From NCBI RefSeq assembly GCF_027744825.2, contig NC_071345.1, forward strand, positions 16,059,501 through 16,123,500: a stretch of DNA of 64,000 nucleotides, written 5' to 3'. The notes below the pieces were generated by a model. The model was not told where the DNA came from and did no database searches. It saw only the letters and a list, made by a program, of their open reading frames with translations. The stretch is from Synchiropus splendidus (Eukaryota > Chordata > Actinopteri > Syngnathiformes > Callionymidae). This document shows, one piece after another, positions 26,117-37,200 of the stretch. The position numbers and the translations under genes were made by a program. Numbering within the stretch: position 1 is the first letter of the stretch; every line of letters begins with the position of its first letter.

Positions 26117-29100
26117 ACCCTTCTTCTTAACTGTCTCACAAACACAAAACAACCGCAAAATGTTGCCTTCACACAGATGCACACGACAATAGCCGTTTCA
26201 AGTCAGTCGTAAATGCAAATGCAAGGCTCTCTGGAGATACGGCAGTGTTTTAACATTTCTATGGTGGCGACACTGCGTGTAGGGCATTGTGACTGTCTTT
26301 ATAGCCACAACAATAACCTTGGAAAACAACCAACTATGAGCAATTTATACAGTATAAGCATGTTGCATGTGTGTTTAAGTCAAAAGTCTAACAATGTTCT
26401 GGCAATTTTGAGAGGGAATATGATGTTAAATTCAACGTTTCTTCTAAAAATCCTGACCACGGCGGAGGCGTCCTGCTACTGCCTTGGCACGCCACTGCTG
26501 TGAAAACATGTTTATCTGCATGCAAGTGTCATTTGTGCCAGGTAGCGTGTGTGTGTGAGGTCAGAGGCATACAAAGGCCTCCACTTGTAATTGTATGAAT
26601 GAATAAAAGAGATTGACAGTAATACCGTTCTAATAACTAATCAGCTCAGCACAATGCCTACTCATTTGTGTTGACCTTTCGACCCTCAATTATGGAAATG
26701 AGTCCTGCTGTCCGCTGCTGGGCTAAGGAGATTTTCAGCCTGCTGTCACGTGTGGCTGACTTCCCCACTCGCTCCCCCGCTCCTTTTTATTTGTCAACTT
26801 ATCCATTGGACTTAAGAACCCGCGATGTATATATATTTTTAATACATGTGTTTTTAACCTTCATACGACTGTCCTGCCCAAAGTGAGGATGAGAAAGCGG
26901 CGAGGGTCCAACCGCCTTTCTGTCAACAATTAATGAGGCATGTTTCCCCTTTGGCCAGAAATCACAGGAGGAGTGATGTATTTCTTTGCTAATTGCTTAA
27001 ATGCGTTATACCACGGCATGCTCCCTTCGAAACGTTGGAAATTAAAGCAAGCATCACCAGAATTTTATGCAAACGCAGCAGAGCCAGTCAGCGGAGGCCT
27101 TTAAATGTTGACTAAGCCTGAATGGACTCATGTAGGTTTGAGCAGAAATGTCGCAGTTAAACATCTCGATCGATCTCAGTTGGCGATACAGTGCGATTCA
27201 TTCCATGTTATTGGCGGAAATAGTGGCATTTCAAATTCAAATTTCTACGTCCAGTCTGGTGTTTAGGGAGCTATTTGATTTGACAAAGAAATAGATATCA
27301 TTAGATCTGGGTTCAGGTGTAAATGAGGTCAAAGTTTTCAGGCAAGCATGGGCTTGTTTGACTCTGGTGGTTGCATGTGGAAAAGGAAGTGGCTTCCTAC
27401 GACTGTGATTAAACATGTGTAACTAATCTTTGAGACTTTGCTGCCATGGCACTAGCATGTAATTTGTAGAGTCTTATATCAGAGTGCATGGACGGGAGGG
27501 GGGGAAAAAAAAAGGACCTAACACTCAGACACATTGTGGATATGAAGGATAATTATTGTTTTTCCGAATGCAACGCTATATTTTGCAGAGTATAATCTGC
27601 TCAGTAAAGACCGCACGATGGCACATTAAACTTTCCTTCAACACATTCCCTCTGACACGATAATAGTGGCCCTGTTTCAAGTTTTTAAGTCTGTCGTTCC
27701 GGGCTGAGAATTGCCTTTGCAATTCTAAATACGCCGGCGTTTGGAATTCAGGTGGAAATGACTGGCCGCTGATATCGGAGGGGAATCCTAATGGGGCCAT
27801 CAAAGTCCTGCTTTGTACGCAACGGACGAGGCAGCTGTGAATTGTATGAAATATTGGAAATCAATACGTTCTATGGAATTTCATTAAGCGGCGGTATCCA
27901 CAATTGATAGCGCCTCATAATTTGATGGATTGCACAAAGAAAATTATTAGCTGGCTCTATGGACCGGGTGTGAATGCACAAACCAGAGTCTGGAGGATCG
28001 GGGAACAATTCATGAAAGTAAATAACTAAATAAAAGGGGATTGATTTCTGTAATGTTAAAGGGGGATATAAAAAAAAGCAAAGGTTAAATCTTTGCAGCG
28101 CGACGAAATATGTGTTGATTCTGTATTGATTATACATTCATTAATTCCTTCTCTGCCTCCCCCACCTTTATTTCCTGTCCTCCTCCTTCCCCCGACTTTC
28201 TCCTCTCAGGCCGGGGTGAAGTGCTGGAAGATGCCGACAGCGGGAACGAGAGCCGGAGCGGAAGCGAGGAGACGCATGTGTGTGAGAAGTGTTGCGCGGA
28301 ATTCTTCAAGTGGTCAGACTTCTGTGAACATTTAAAGAGCTGCACCAAGAACCCGCTGGTTCTAATAGTGAATGACAATGAGGGCACACCCAATTCCTCC
28401 CAGGAGTATCCCACCGAGCCTTCGCCTGTACCCAGCTGCCCCAGCGAGCAGGCTGACAGCGAAGACCCGAGGGAGGGCGGCCACAGTCCTGCCGCTGAGC
28501 TCGATGACATCCCGGAGACAACGGCCTTAAACGGGGTGAATGTTCTTGAAAAGGAGGATGAACAGATGGAGCTCGAGCTCTCCCCTGAAAAAAACATGGA
28601 TTCTGAAGAGCGGGACATGACATCGCCTGAGCCAGACCTTTCCCTACCTCAGCTTGACGACGTTATCCCTGCGAATCTTCCAAACTACCCCATGCCAAGC
28701 ACTAATGTTACCTTGGAGACCCTGCATGGCACTCGGGTTGCAGTTGCACAGTTTTCACAGAGCGTAAGGGCGGCAGCAGGCAGCGGAGTTTCCACCATGG
28801 CCATTCCTATGATCCTGGATCAGCTGATGGCCCTGCAGCAGCAGCAGATTCACCAGCTGCAGCTGATAGAGCAGATACGCAGTCAAGTGGCTCTGATAAA
28901 TAGGCAGTCGGCCTCACAACAGGCAATCAACCACCATCACAATTCCGCCGTCGGACACCAAGGGGCTGGACCTGCCTGTGCTCCCCCTGTTGCAAACCAA
29001 CTGCAACTGCACAACTTTATTGTCCCTCCTGTCCATCAGCTGCCAGTCAGGTTACCTGCGACACTCACTAGTCAAGGTCCTTCGCCTCTGACCTCAACAA

Positions 29101-32100
29101 TTGAAGGATCTCTAACTCAAACAACACAAAGCAGAAGCCAGCCCCCGAACTCTCCGATGACCAACACCTCCTCAAATAACTCAGTTTTCCCGCCACCCGT
29201 GGGCTCTGGATTGTCGTCAATGCTTCCCTCCTGCTCATCCGCGGTCACGAATCTAAGCACGAGCAGCAGTGTAACTGGAAATGGGAGCATCAGCAGCAGC
29301 TCGGCTCTTTCCAGGAACTCCAGCACCCCTCCGTCGCTCAGCCACAATAGCCTGCTGAGCTCTGCCTCTAGTCTACCACTGATACCTCACAGCTCGTCCA
29401 GCAGCGTTATCTTTCCAAACCCGCTGGCAAGTATAGCAGCCACAGCCAATGCGCTTGACCCCCTTTCAGCTCTGATGAAGCATCGCAAGGGGAAACCTCC
29501 AAATGTGTCTGTATTCGACACTAAGCCCAGCTCTGAAGACCCCTTTTTCAAGCATAAGTGTCGATTCTGTGCCAAAGTATTTGGCAGTGACAGTGCACTA
29601 CAAATTCACCTGCGTTCCCACACTGGAGAGAGGCCATACAAATGCAACATATGCGGAAATCGCTTTTCGACAAAAGGAAATCTAAAGGTTCATTTTCAGA
29701 GGCACAAAGAAAAATATCCACATATACAGATGAACCCTTATCCTGTGCCCGAGTACCTGGACAATGTGCCCACAAGCTCAGGCATCCCTTATGGTATGTC
29801 CTTGCCCCCAGAGAAACCAGTCACAACATGGCTCGACAGCAAACCAGTCCTTGCCACTGTTCCCACCTCGGTTGGCCTGCAGTTACCTCCGACGATACCA
29901 AGCATGATGGGGAGTTTTGGTGAATCTCCAAGCCTCACGCCACTTAACAGGTCCCCTCAGAGACCTTCACCCCCCTCCAGTGAGTGTGCATCACTGTCTC
30001 CTAATATTCTTATTGATTCTGGCATGACCACTACGTCACCATCCCCCAAACCCTCCCTGGGGAGTGATCCACCTCCTCTACTGAAGCCAGAAGGTGTTCT
30101 GCTGCCCCCAACCTGCTCTACACGACCTAGCGACGTCACCACTACCACAAGTACAGTCACTCAAGTGGTTCTTTCTAGCGCCGTCACCCCCACATCGTCC
30201 AGCGCTACCCAGATGATGGATCCTCTCAACAGCCCAAACTCGGGTTCCAATCCAGTCTCCCATCCTGTCCTTCCCATGCTGTCAGACCAATTTAAAGCTA
30301 AATTTCCCTTCGGAGGCCTCCTTGACTCTATGCAAACTTCAGAGACATCCAAGTTGCAGCAGCTGGTTGAGAACATTGACAAAAAAATGACGGACCCCAA
30401 CCAGTGTGTGATCTGTCACCGTGTTCTCAGTTGTCAGAGTGCTCTAAAGATGCATTACCGCATCCACACCGGCGAGAGGCCATTCAAATGTAAAATATGT
30501 GGGCGGGCATTCACTACCAAGGGAAATCTGAAAACCCACTTTGGGGTTCATAGGTCCAAACCCCCACTCAGAGTCCAACACTCCTGCCCGATATGTCAAA
30601 AAAAGTTCACAAATGCTGTTGTCCTGCAGCAGCACATCCGAATGCACATGGGAGGGCAGATCCCCAACACTCCGGTCCCAGAGAGCCTCCAGGAAATGGA
30701 GACAGACCTTTCTTACGACGACAAGAGTTTAGATGCAATGAGTAATTATGATGATGACCTTATTGATGAAATGGAGCAGGCTTTAGATGATGAAGTCGAC
30801 TTTAAAGAGGGAGAGCTGGACCCATCTAAACCCTATTCACCCGGGAGCTCACCGCCGTCTTCCATAATGTCCAGCATAGCTGCGATGGAGAACCAGATGA
30901 AGATGATCGACTCTACTGTCAACATGACGCACTCATTCGCTCAAAAGTCTGAAAATGGCAGCAATGTTGTCGGTGAGAATAACTGCTTTACTACAGATTC
31001 TCTGTCAGCAGTAGGGGATACGGAATGTCAAAGCTTGGGAAGTCCCGCTTTGTCAGAGTCCTCTGGCTCTATGCAGCACTTATCCCCAGCTCACAGCCAT
31101 TCTGAGAGCCAACAATCCAAGTCTCCGGCTACACTCAACAATAATAATAACAGCGGTTCCATGACAGCGGAGGAGGGCCAGGAGAAAAATACAGCTGGCT
31201 TGGCAACAGTGAAGTCAGAAAAATCAGAAACCCCGTCGCCGCTTTCTGCAACAGAAGGCAATGGGGCCCTTGACCTAACCGCCACTCAACCAGCGAGGCA
31301 CTTTATCAAGGAGGAGAGCCACTTCAACATGCTGTTTCTCAGCAGAGACCGAGGTATGTACACGCAAAAAATACTCCGAATAAATGACAAATAAAAATAA
31401 ATTACATTTTTAAACCATTTATTTGGTACCACTGACATTTTGAACATAAAGTTGCACTATAGCACTGAGAAAAAATGTGATATAATTTTAATATTCATCT
31501 CAACCCTCTCTGTTACAGGGTTGAACACTCCGAATTTGATGAGCACTGCATCAAACATGATCAAAATGGAGATGAACGGACACGGCAAATCAATGTCCAT
31601 GAGCGACAGTTCCCACTTGCCGGTGGGCATACAAGTCCCTGCTGCGGCGCCGCAGACCACGATGAGCCCCAGCATTAACCCCATGTTGGCGCCCCCACCG
31701 CCCCGTCGCACTCCCAAGCAGCACAACTGCCACTCCTGTGGGAAGAATTTCTCCTCTGCCAGTGCTCTGCAAATACACGAGCGCACACACACTGGAGAGA
31801 AGCCTTTCGCTTGCTCTATCTGTGGAAGGGCGTTTACGACAAAAGGCAACCTCAAGGTAGGCGTCTGAAAGAAAGCCGCATCTCCAGGGTGCTGTTTTTC
31901 TATGTGATAATCATTCATTGACTTTATCCTAGGTGCACATGGGAACACACATGTGGAACAACGCGCCAGCCCGCAGGGGTCGCCGACTGTCTGTGGAGAA
32001 TCCAATGGCCCTGTTGGGTGGGGATGCCATGAAGTTCAGTGAGATGTTCCAGAAGGACCTGGCGGCGCGTGCGATGAATGTTGACCCAGGCTTTTGGAAC

Positions 32101-32364
32101 CAGTACGCGGCTGCCATCACCAACGGGCTGGCCATGAAGAACAATGAGATCTCTGTGATACAGAACGGAGGCATTACACAGTTGCCCGTCAGCCTCAGTA
32201 GCGCCGGAATCACTTCTTTGGGAGCAATCCCCGGCGGAATGGACCGGCTTCACACTGGCAGCAGCCCTCCAATGACTGGCATGGAGAAAGCTGCTCTGGA
32301 GGTCGGGGCTAACCGGCCATTCTCCAGGTTCATGGAGGAAAATAAAGAGATTGGGATCAACTAA
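21808..32364 (+). CDS. sall3: sall3, spalt-like C2H2 zinc-finger transcription factor (4 coding exons joined)
   Basis: Seen: joining 21808-21889, 28210-31353, 31519-31856 and 31933-32364 gives 3996 nt, one open frame of 1331 residues plus TAA, with GT-AG at every junction (phases 1, 1, 0). Order: NuRD-recruiting motif at residues 1-11, C2HC finger 52-72, Gln-rich helix 237-260, double finger 478-526, double finger plus third finger 760-840, last double finger 1146-1194, C-terminus ending in Ile-Asn. Known for the family: SALL proteins are nuclear, mostly repressive developmental regulators that bind AT-rich DNA, recruit NuRD through the N-terminus and dimerise through the Gln-rich region. SALL3 rather than SALL1/2/4: the start reads [16 protein letters not shown], the segment before the first double finger ([20 protein letters not shown]) and the tail NKEIGIN match SALL3 as I remember it. 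Odd: one double finger present in SALL relatives is missing. The gene is the only one in the window; the a/b paralogue cannot be decided. Confidence 0.95.
26074..26111. repeat. (CA)n microsatellite in sall3 intron 1
   Basis: About 19 CA units preceded by short C-runs. Confidence 0.96.
26880..27080 (+). promoter_or_regulatory. Candidate intronic enhancer in sall3 intron 1
   Basis: Contains CAACAATTAATGAGGCATG and GCTAATTGCTTAAATGC in a repeat-free context, typical of homeodomain-rich enhancers. Inference only. Confidence 0.28.
27590..27990 (+). promoter_or_regulatory. Candidate intronic enhancer just before sall3 exon 2
   Basis: Repeat-free and CG/AT-mixed, with a TTGCCTTTGCAATTC block, a GCCGGCGTTTGGAATTCAGG block and TTTCATTAAGCGGCGG. 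It has no coding frame and stands out from the AT-rich DNA nearby. Confidence 0.3.
28210..31353 (+). CDS. sall3: sall3 coding exon 2 (main exon: C2HC finger, Gln-rich region, two finger clusters)
   Basis: Encodes residues 28-1075 plus the first base of Gly1076. The acceptor is a pyrimidine-rich tract ending CTCTCAG at 28209. Visible parts: C2HC finger with C52, C55, H68, C72; Gln-rich segment 237-260; Ser/Thr/Pro-rich linker about 345-430; double finger with C478/C481/H494/H498 and C506/C509/H522/H526; double finger with C760/C763/H776/H780 and C788/C791/H804/H808, followed by a third finger C820/C823/H836/H840; acidic stretch 863-898. Psi-K-x-E sumoylation-type motifs are VKSE at 1028 and IKEE at 1060. 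The exon ends at the Arg-Gly where SALL relatives continue into another double finger; here the GT donor (GTATGT) begins at 31354, and reading through reaches a stop within 14 codons. Confidence 0.94.
31354..31518 (+). other. sall3 intron 2, 165-bp intron at the site of the missing double finger
   Basis: GTATGT donor, TCTGTTACAG acceptor, AT-rich throughout. It sits exactly where other SALL proteins encode another C2H2 pair. None of the three + frames shows the Cys-x2-Cys...His-x3-His pattern, and the exon-2 frame stops at 31392-31394. Length is 165 nt, a multiple of three, but retention would still terminate the protein. Confidence 0.85.
31519..31856 (+). CDS. sall3: sall3 coding exon 3 (first part of C-terminal double finger)
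   Basis: Encodes the end of Gly1076 through Lys1188. The acceptor is TCTGTTACAG at 31518; the donor is GTAGGC at 31857. It starts with a Leu-Asn-Thr-Pro run and carries IKME (1090-1093), a psi-K-x-E sumoylation-type motif, then a Pro-rich stretch and the finger C1146/C1149/H1162/H1166, then the two cysteines (C1174, C1177) of the last finger. The linker between them reads TGEKPFAC, a canonical C2H2 linker. The last finger's two histidines lie in exon 4, so the intron splits this finger. Confidence 0.93.
31857..31932 (+). other. sall3 intron 3, 76 bp
   Basis: GTAGGC donor and ATCCTAG acceptor with phase 0 between Lys1188 and Val1189. The size is near the lower limit for vertebrate introns and typical of compact fish genes. 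It separates the cysteine and histidine halves of the final zinc finger. Confidence 0.9.
31933..32364 (+). CDS. sall3: sall3 coding exon 4 (end of last zinc finger and C-terminus)
   Basis: Encodes residues 1189-1331 and the TAA at 32362. It opens with [10 protein letters not shown], giving the zinc-ligand histidines H1190 and H1194 of the last finger, followed by a basic cluster RRGRRLS (1202-1208) that may act as a nuclear-localisation or phosphorylation site. The remainder ([20 protein letters not shown] and the final NKEIGIN) closely matches the SALL3 C-terminus known from tetrapods. The first codon is GTG, read here as Val inside the protein and not as a start. Confidence 0.93.
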   Translation: MHMGTHMWNNAPARRGRRLSVENPMALLGGDAMKFSEMFQKDLAARAMNVDPGFWNQYAAAITNGLAMKNNEISVIQNGGITQLPVSLSSAGITSLGAIPGGMDRLHTGSSPPMTGMEKAALEVGANRPFSRFMEENKEIGIN

Positions 32365-33570
32365 AGAAACCTCTCTGTGCGACTCCACTAGGCGTTTAGC
32401 GAGAAGCAAGAGTCTGCTGGTAACAAAAGAAACTGCTGATTCAGTCTAAAACTCTTGTGTGCTACGTTGTGTACAGAGTATTTTTGCTTTTCGTTTTTGG
32501 AACTATAGTATTTGGTCTTAATTAGAGGTCGCCGGCCTTTTTTCCATCCTTCTCCACTTGATATTTCGCTGATACGAAGAATTATTTGTCTCTTGTTTGA
32601 GAATATGTCGTCTTGCAAGATTTGCATGGTCCTTATGGTTTTCATCAGTATGTTCGACTGCTTTTAACAAATTCCTCGGAATGCCAGGATCCGGCCTCCT
32701 TATGACAGGCAAGCATCTTGGACTGGACTCAAACAGAACAGACACTCTGACCCCTGTTTATAACGGCTCTTTGGAACGTAAAGGGGCCCTGAATAGACTG
32801 AAGTATAGTGTTTCTGTGCTCGCCTGATGTTTTGTTTTTCATGAATTAGAAAACTTGAAAAAAAAAAAAAGCTGTTTGAACTATTTTAATCTTTACATCT
32901 AGTCTCCCAGCATTGTCTTATAATATTGTCCTGTGTCTTTAGTATTTATGATATTGACAAAAAAAGCGGGTATACAAAATATATTTAATGGCCCAAGCGT
33001 TTTATTGATTCATTTGTTTTCTAAACTGCAGTCTTCACTGATGAATATCTCTTTTCCTTAAAGACGACATGTGATGTGAGTCCAACAGAGAAAGAAAACA
33101 GTCGGTTTTATTTGGGTATCTGTTGAGATGACTATGTATCTCATGACATGTACATGAAGCTAGAGATATTGGAAGCTGCTATGACCACGTACCCCTCCTG
33201 CTTTTAACCTTTGTAAAAAGAAAAGAAGTGAACCTTTTGAAGAAATATCTATGTATAGAAATACAGACAAATCTAAAAACAGGTATGCATATTTTGTATC
33301 ACATTAAGATAGACATCATGAGTTGAGAGTATTTGTCATGTTTGTGAATGCACTTTTTAAAAGCAAGACGTTTTGTCTGTGAGTTACCGTAAACCTTTCA
33401 ACTGAGCTATCTATCACGTGCTGTTTTCATCGTTTCCAGCGTACCACTCCTACTACTTGCAGAGTTGTTCCTCTGTATTTGCATCTGTGCTCTTAGTCAG
33501 AGTGCGAGCTCATCACTCAATCAAACCTTCGTAAATAATAATAATAAAACAAAGAAAACAGGTGTGTCTT
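32365..33570 (+). other. sall3 3' UTR with probable poly(A) signal
   Basis: Non-coding sequence after the TAA. AATAAA at 33543-33548 is followed about 15 nt later by a GT-rich element (AGGTGTGTCTTTG), a good cleavage/polyadenylation context; I saw no earlier AATAAA in the UTR. A later AATAAA near 33959 could be used alternatively. The UTR holds an A-run near 32858 and several ATTTA-type motifs. Confidence 0.6.
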
Positions 33571-34143
33571 TGAATTACTGACTTTTGCCCTGTTCCAATG
33601 CAACACTATCTTTCTTTTTTTATTTTTATTTTTTATTATCATTGTTGATTTGCAACGTTCATTCTCCTTGTTATTCAATTGGATTTTGCGCAAATGATGA
33701 ATTTATTGTTTTGCTCATATAAAATACACATTTAAGGCTTACTTTATTTCATAAATATTCTCCTGGAAATCAATAACAGTAATCAATTCTGAGTATATGT
33801 TTTGAAGGAATATTAATTATGTATGAATATTGAATACATAGTTAATAGTTTCAGATGTTTTTTTTTCCCCCTTTGTTGCTTTATGAATTATAAATGGAGC
33901 ATAGGTACTTTGGGGCATAGTACAGTGCCTTTTCCTCATCTAAAAGATGCATGTAAAAATAAATACACAAACAGACCATTTGCCCCTAAATTCTTGACAT
34001 AAATTATTTCTGGCTATAATTGGTATTTTCCATTATTATTATAATTTGAATTTAAGCAATAGAAAATCATGAATAACTACACATTGAGTCATATATTACC
34101 TTCATTTATTTATAAATTTATTTAATGTGTGATAACAAGTGTA

Positions 34144-34145
<2 letters not shown>

Positions 34146-34234
<89 letters not shown>
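34146..34234. repeat. (AT)n microsatellite
   Basis: About 89 bp of TA repeat, roughly 0.6 kb beyond the predicted sall3 transcript end. Confidence 0.97.
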
Positions 34235-34237
<3 letters not shown>

Positions 34238-37200
34238 GAAAAAAATATATATACTTACTTATGGTTCAGGAGTATAGTTTTGTCGTTCCTCATTTGAGTA
34301 TTTTTACTCTGTTACCTGAGTCGCACATTACAATTAAATCTCAATGCACTTCCATCATACAATTTTTATTCTGCTTAATTTACTCTTTGACTGTGGCAGA
34401 CAGATTAGCTTGTTCGTGTTGTGTCGGTGTTAAGTCTGCCCTGAGGAGCGACTGGGCTCGCTCCAGTAATGCATGGTGCACTTGATAAGGCCGTTGTGTT
34501 GGACAATGCCCTGTCAGCTGATCGCACAAGCTTAGTCAGTGCAATTGTCAAGTCATTTAAGAAGTAATTTCAACTCCTTCTCCCCATGAAGGTGCTTATT
34601 TTGCTCATATTCCAGCTGAGGCAGAAGCACGTTCCTGTCATTCTTCGACTCATGTGCCCGCATTTAGTGAGGCACACAATATGAATTCATATAAAGACTC
34701 TTGTCTGGGCCAATTGTGGTCGGATTAATAACACAATCCAGTGCCCTGTTCTTGGTCAACCATGGGAATATTAAGTAAGCGCTCAAGTGAAGAGGCATTT
34801 AATTCCAATGACACTCCATTATAGCACGGAACGGAGTATAATATGTTCGGTTTTTGCTTCCAGCAGTGCAGCACGGTGGAAATCCAAACACATTTTCAGC
34901 CAATTAAATGGCAAAAAATATATAAAAATATGGATAAAAAAATGATTTTGAATGACAATCCGCTGTCGGCTAACCTGGGTTTGGAAAAGTCGTAACCATC
35001 AGGTCGCCACTGGAGTACAGGACTAAGGATTGGAGATCACTGCCCTGGATTTGAGTTGAGTTTGAGTTAAGACGGACTTCACTTTATTCCACCCACTTCA
35101 TGCGTGATGAGTTTGAATAGATGCAGGACAGCACCTGTATGTTTAAGTCCTTGGTTAGCACCACATTCAATGATCCTCGAGATATTATTTTTATAGGGGT
35201 GAGCTGGGGTGAGAATTGTCCTCTACAATCACCACAGATTTACAGAAGGGGAGCAAAGAGTTATTGAAGTTATAATGGAATTGTGACAAGTGCTGGCAGA
35301 TATTAGGGATAGACTCTTATTTTCACCCTCATAGGGTCAGGGAGGATTGTGCCTATGTAATGCTAAAGTGCCCAACCATTCTACAGAGTTTGACTTTGTG
35401 CATATAGAGTGAGGTAGAGAGAGAGAAATAACATGGAATTTTCATGAAAATCTCACTGTGAAATAGTGAGTAATGCATTCAATGTTTTCTTCTCATCTAC
35501 ATTTTCATGGGTTTTGTGGGCGACTTGTTTGAAGGGAATATGTGTTAGATTTGGGCTGGGCACCAGCGCGAACAGACGGCCCATCATTGGGACGGGGCTG
35601 TCGACTGTTTGTTTAATGCCCTGCCTACTGTGAAAGTCTCTGTGAAACAGGCGCAGTAAATATCCCCATTGATCCAGAGGCAGGGGGCCCTATGATGATG
35701 TAGTGGCGGGGAGCCACAGGAGTAAATCTAACCGACAGTAATCCAATCCCATTCTCAAGGCTCTGGGATCTGAGATAGGTGCTTTAAATCCAAAAGTGTT
35801 GTCTTTTTGCACAATTTCCTCACCTTTGTTGCTTTTGCTTCTCTTGTGTTTCTCTTTTTTTTCTCCGCTTGGGTGTCTGTCTTGAATCATTCTTGTGTGG
35901 CGTCACCTCAATTTCAGGTGAAAGGCTGCGGCACTTGATTTATTATGCTCTCAAGTTACACCGTATACAAACCTAAAGCTTGTTAACGTGTCCATAAATT
36001 AATGAGGGCTGAGCAATTCCATATGATCGCGATCGAAAAAGTAATCATCTTGATATGTTTATGAGCTACAATGTTGCTGTACCGGGAGCACGAGCACAAA
36101 CAAATCAATGCAAAAAAGGTTCTGCAGTAGTTTTCATTCTACATGTATTTTAACTCATCATAAACACCTCACTCCATGTCATAACACTCTTTAAAGTGTC
36201 AGACACATCTTCGGAACAATGCAGAAATATGCAGCATAAAATGATGACACTGCCAACAAAGTGGATTCTGTTGAAGTGAATCAAATTCAGAGCGGTGTTG
36301 CACAAAGCAAGAACCAGAAACAGGCCTTTGTGACGTCACTGGAGGAAGATCTGTCCGCCACCATCAGAATGCATGTAAAAAAGCTCCTTAGCTTCAGTAT
36401 CAGAGGAGAAATGCTGAACCTTGGCATGACTGTTGGACGTTCTAATGGAGCCAGTGAGCATGTGCGCATGTTCTTCTCACCAAAAGATGAAGCGCTTCAT
36501 ATGAAATAGGTGAAGCAAGTTTAAAGAATGAGGAAGAGTGGCAGCATTCTCATTATTTTCCCCAGAGAGTTTGCCGGAAACCGGCTTTGAAGCCAACAAC
36601 AAATGCCCACTGTTTTCCGAAGTAAAAAAAAAACAGGAAGCGATGATACCAACCAATCAAAACAGCGGAAAGAAGCTATTAAAAACGGCGGTGAGGAGGA
36701 GTCAGTCCCACTGTTTACCCACAACGCATTATACATTTTGTACTGCTGACCCTTCTGAAGAGAATTTTACGTGTTTCATGTTCAGACACTTCACCCTCTC
36801 ACAATAGTCTGAGTCGTTGCTTCCACAACAACGTGGTTCGAATAAAAAATATATGTTTCATTCATAATAACTTCCTCAAAAACCATTGACAAAGCCGCCA
36901 GGTGACGTCACAAATTGGCACGTATGAAACTTTGTCAGAAACACAATGTATTCTATGGTAGTATATGGGAAACAAAATTCTATTGTTTTTTTTTTTTTTT
37001 GAAAACCTGGTATTACCTCTTTCTAATTCTGTACTGGTTGATGGTAATGTCGGTGACAGTTTAGCTGGCAGATGTACGACCCTATTGTCATCTACAGCCA
37101 CAAACTAGTGATGCAAAAACAAGATTTATAAGCAGCCAAAATTATTTCCCTGCAGGGAGGCTGCTCTCCGTCATAGTGAGGGATGGCAAAAACCTCAACT

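Larger units (their letters stand above)
21890..28209 (+). other. sall3 intron 1
   Basis: A 6320-bp intron starting GTGAGT and ending in a pyrimidine-rich tract plus CAG. No coding sequence was recognised in it. It contains a (CA)n run at 26074-26111, AT-rich stretches around 22440-22690 and 25130-25560, and repeat-poor, TAAT-containing sequence at about 26880-27080 and 27590-27990 that resembles conserved enhancer DNA. Confidence 0.85.

Noticed and set aside
28130..28618. 162-codon antisense frame
   Set aside because: Shadow of sall3 exon 2; no splice or motif support.
28221..31394. A stand-alone 1057-codon gene beginning at GTG 28221
   Set aside because: The reading frame is exon 2 of sall3; it opens at the acceptor at 28210 and ends at the donor at 31354, and GTG here is an internal Val.
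31457..32409. Antisense frames of 182 and 161 codons
   Set aside because: They mirror sall3 exons 3 and 4 and have no family motifs.
36261..36509. 82-codon frame starting MDSVEVNQIQ
   Set aside because: No domain, no splice context and no neighbour support; could be part of an old repeat.
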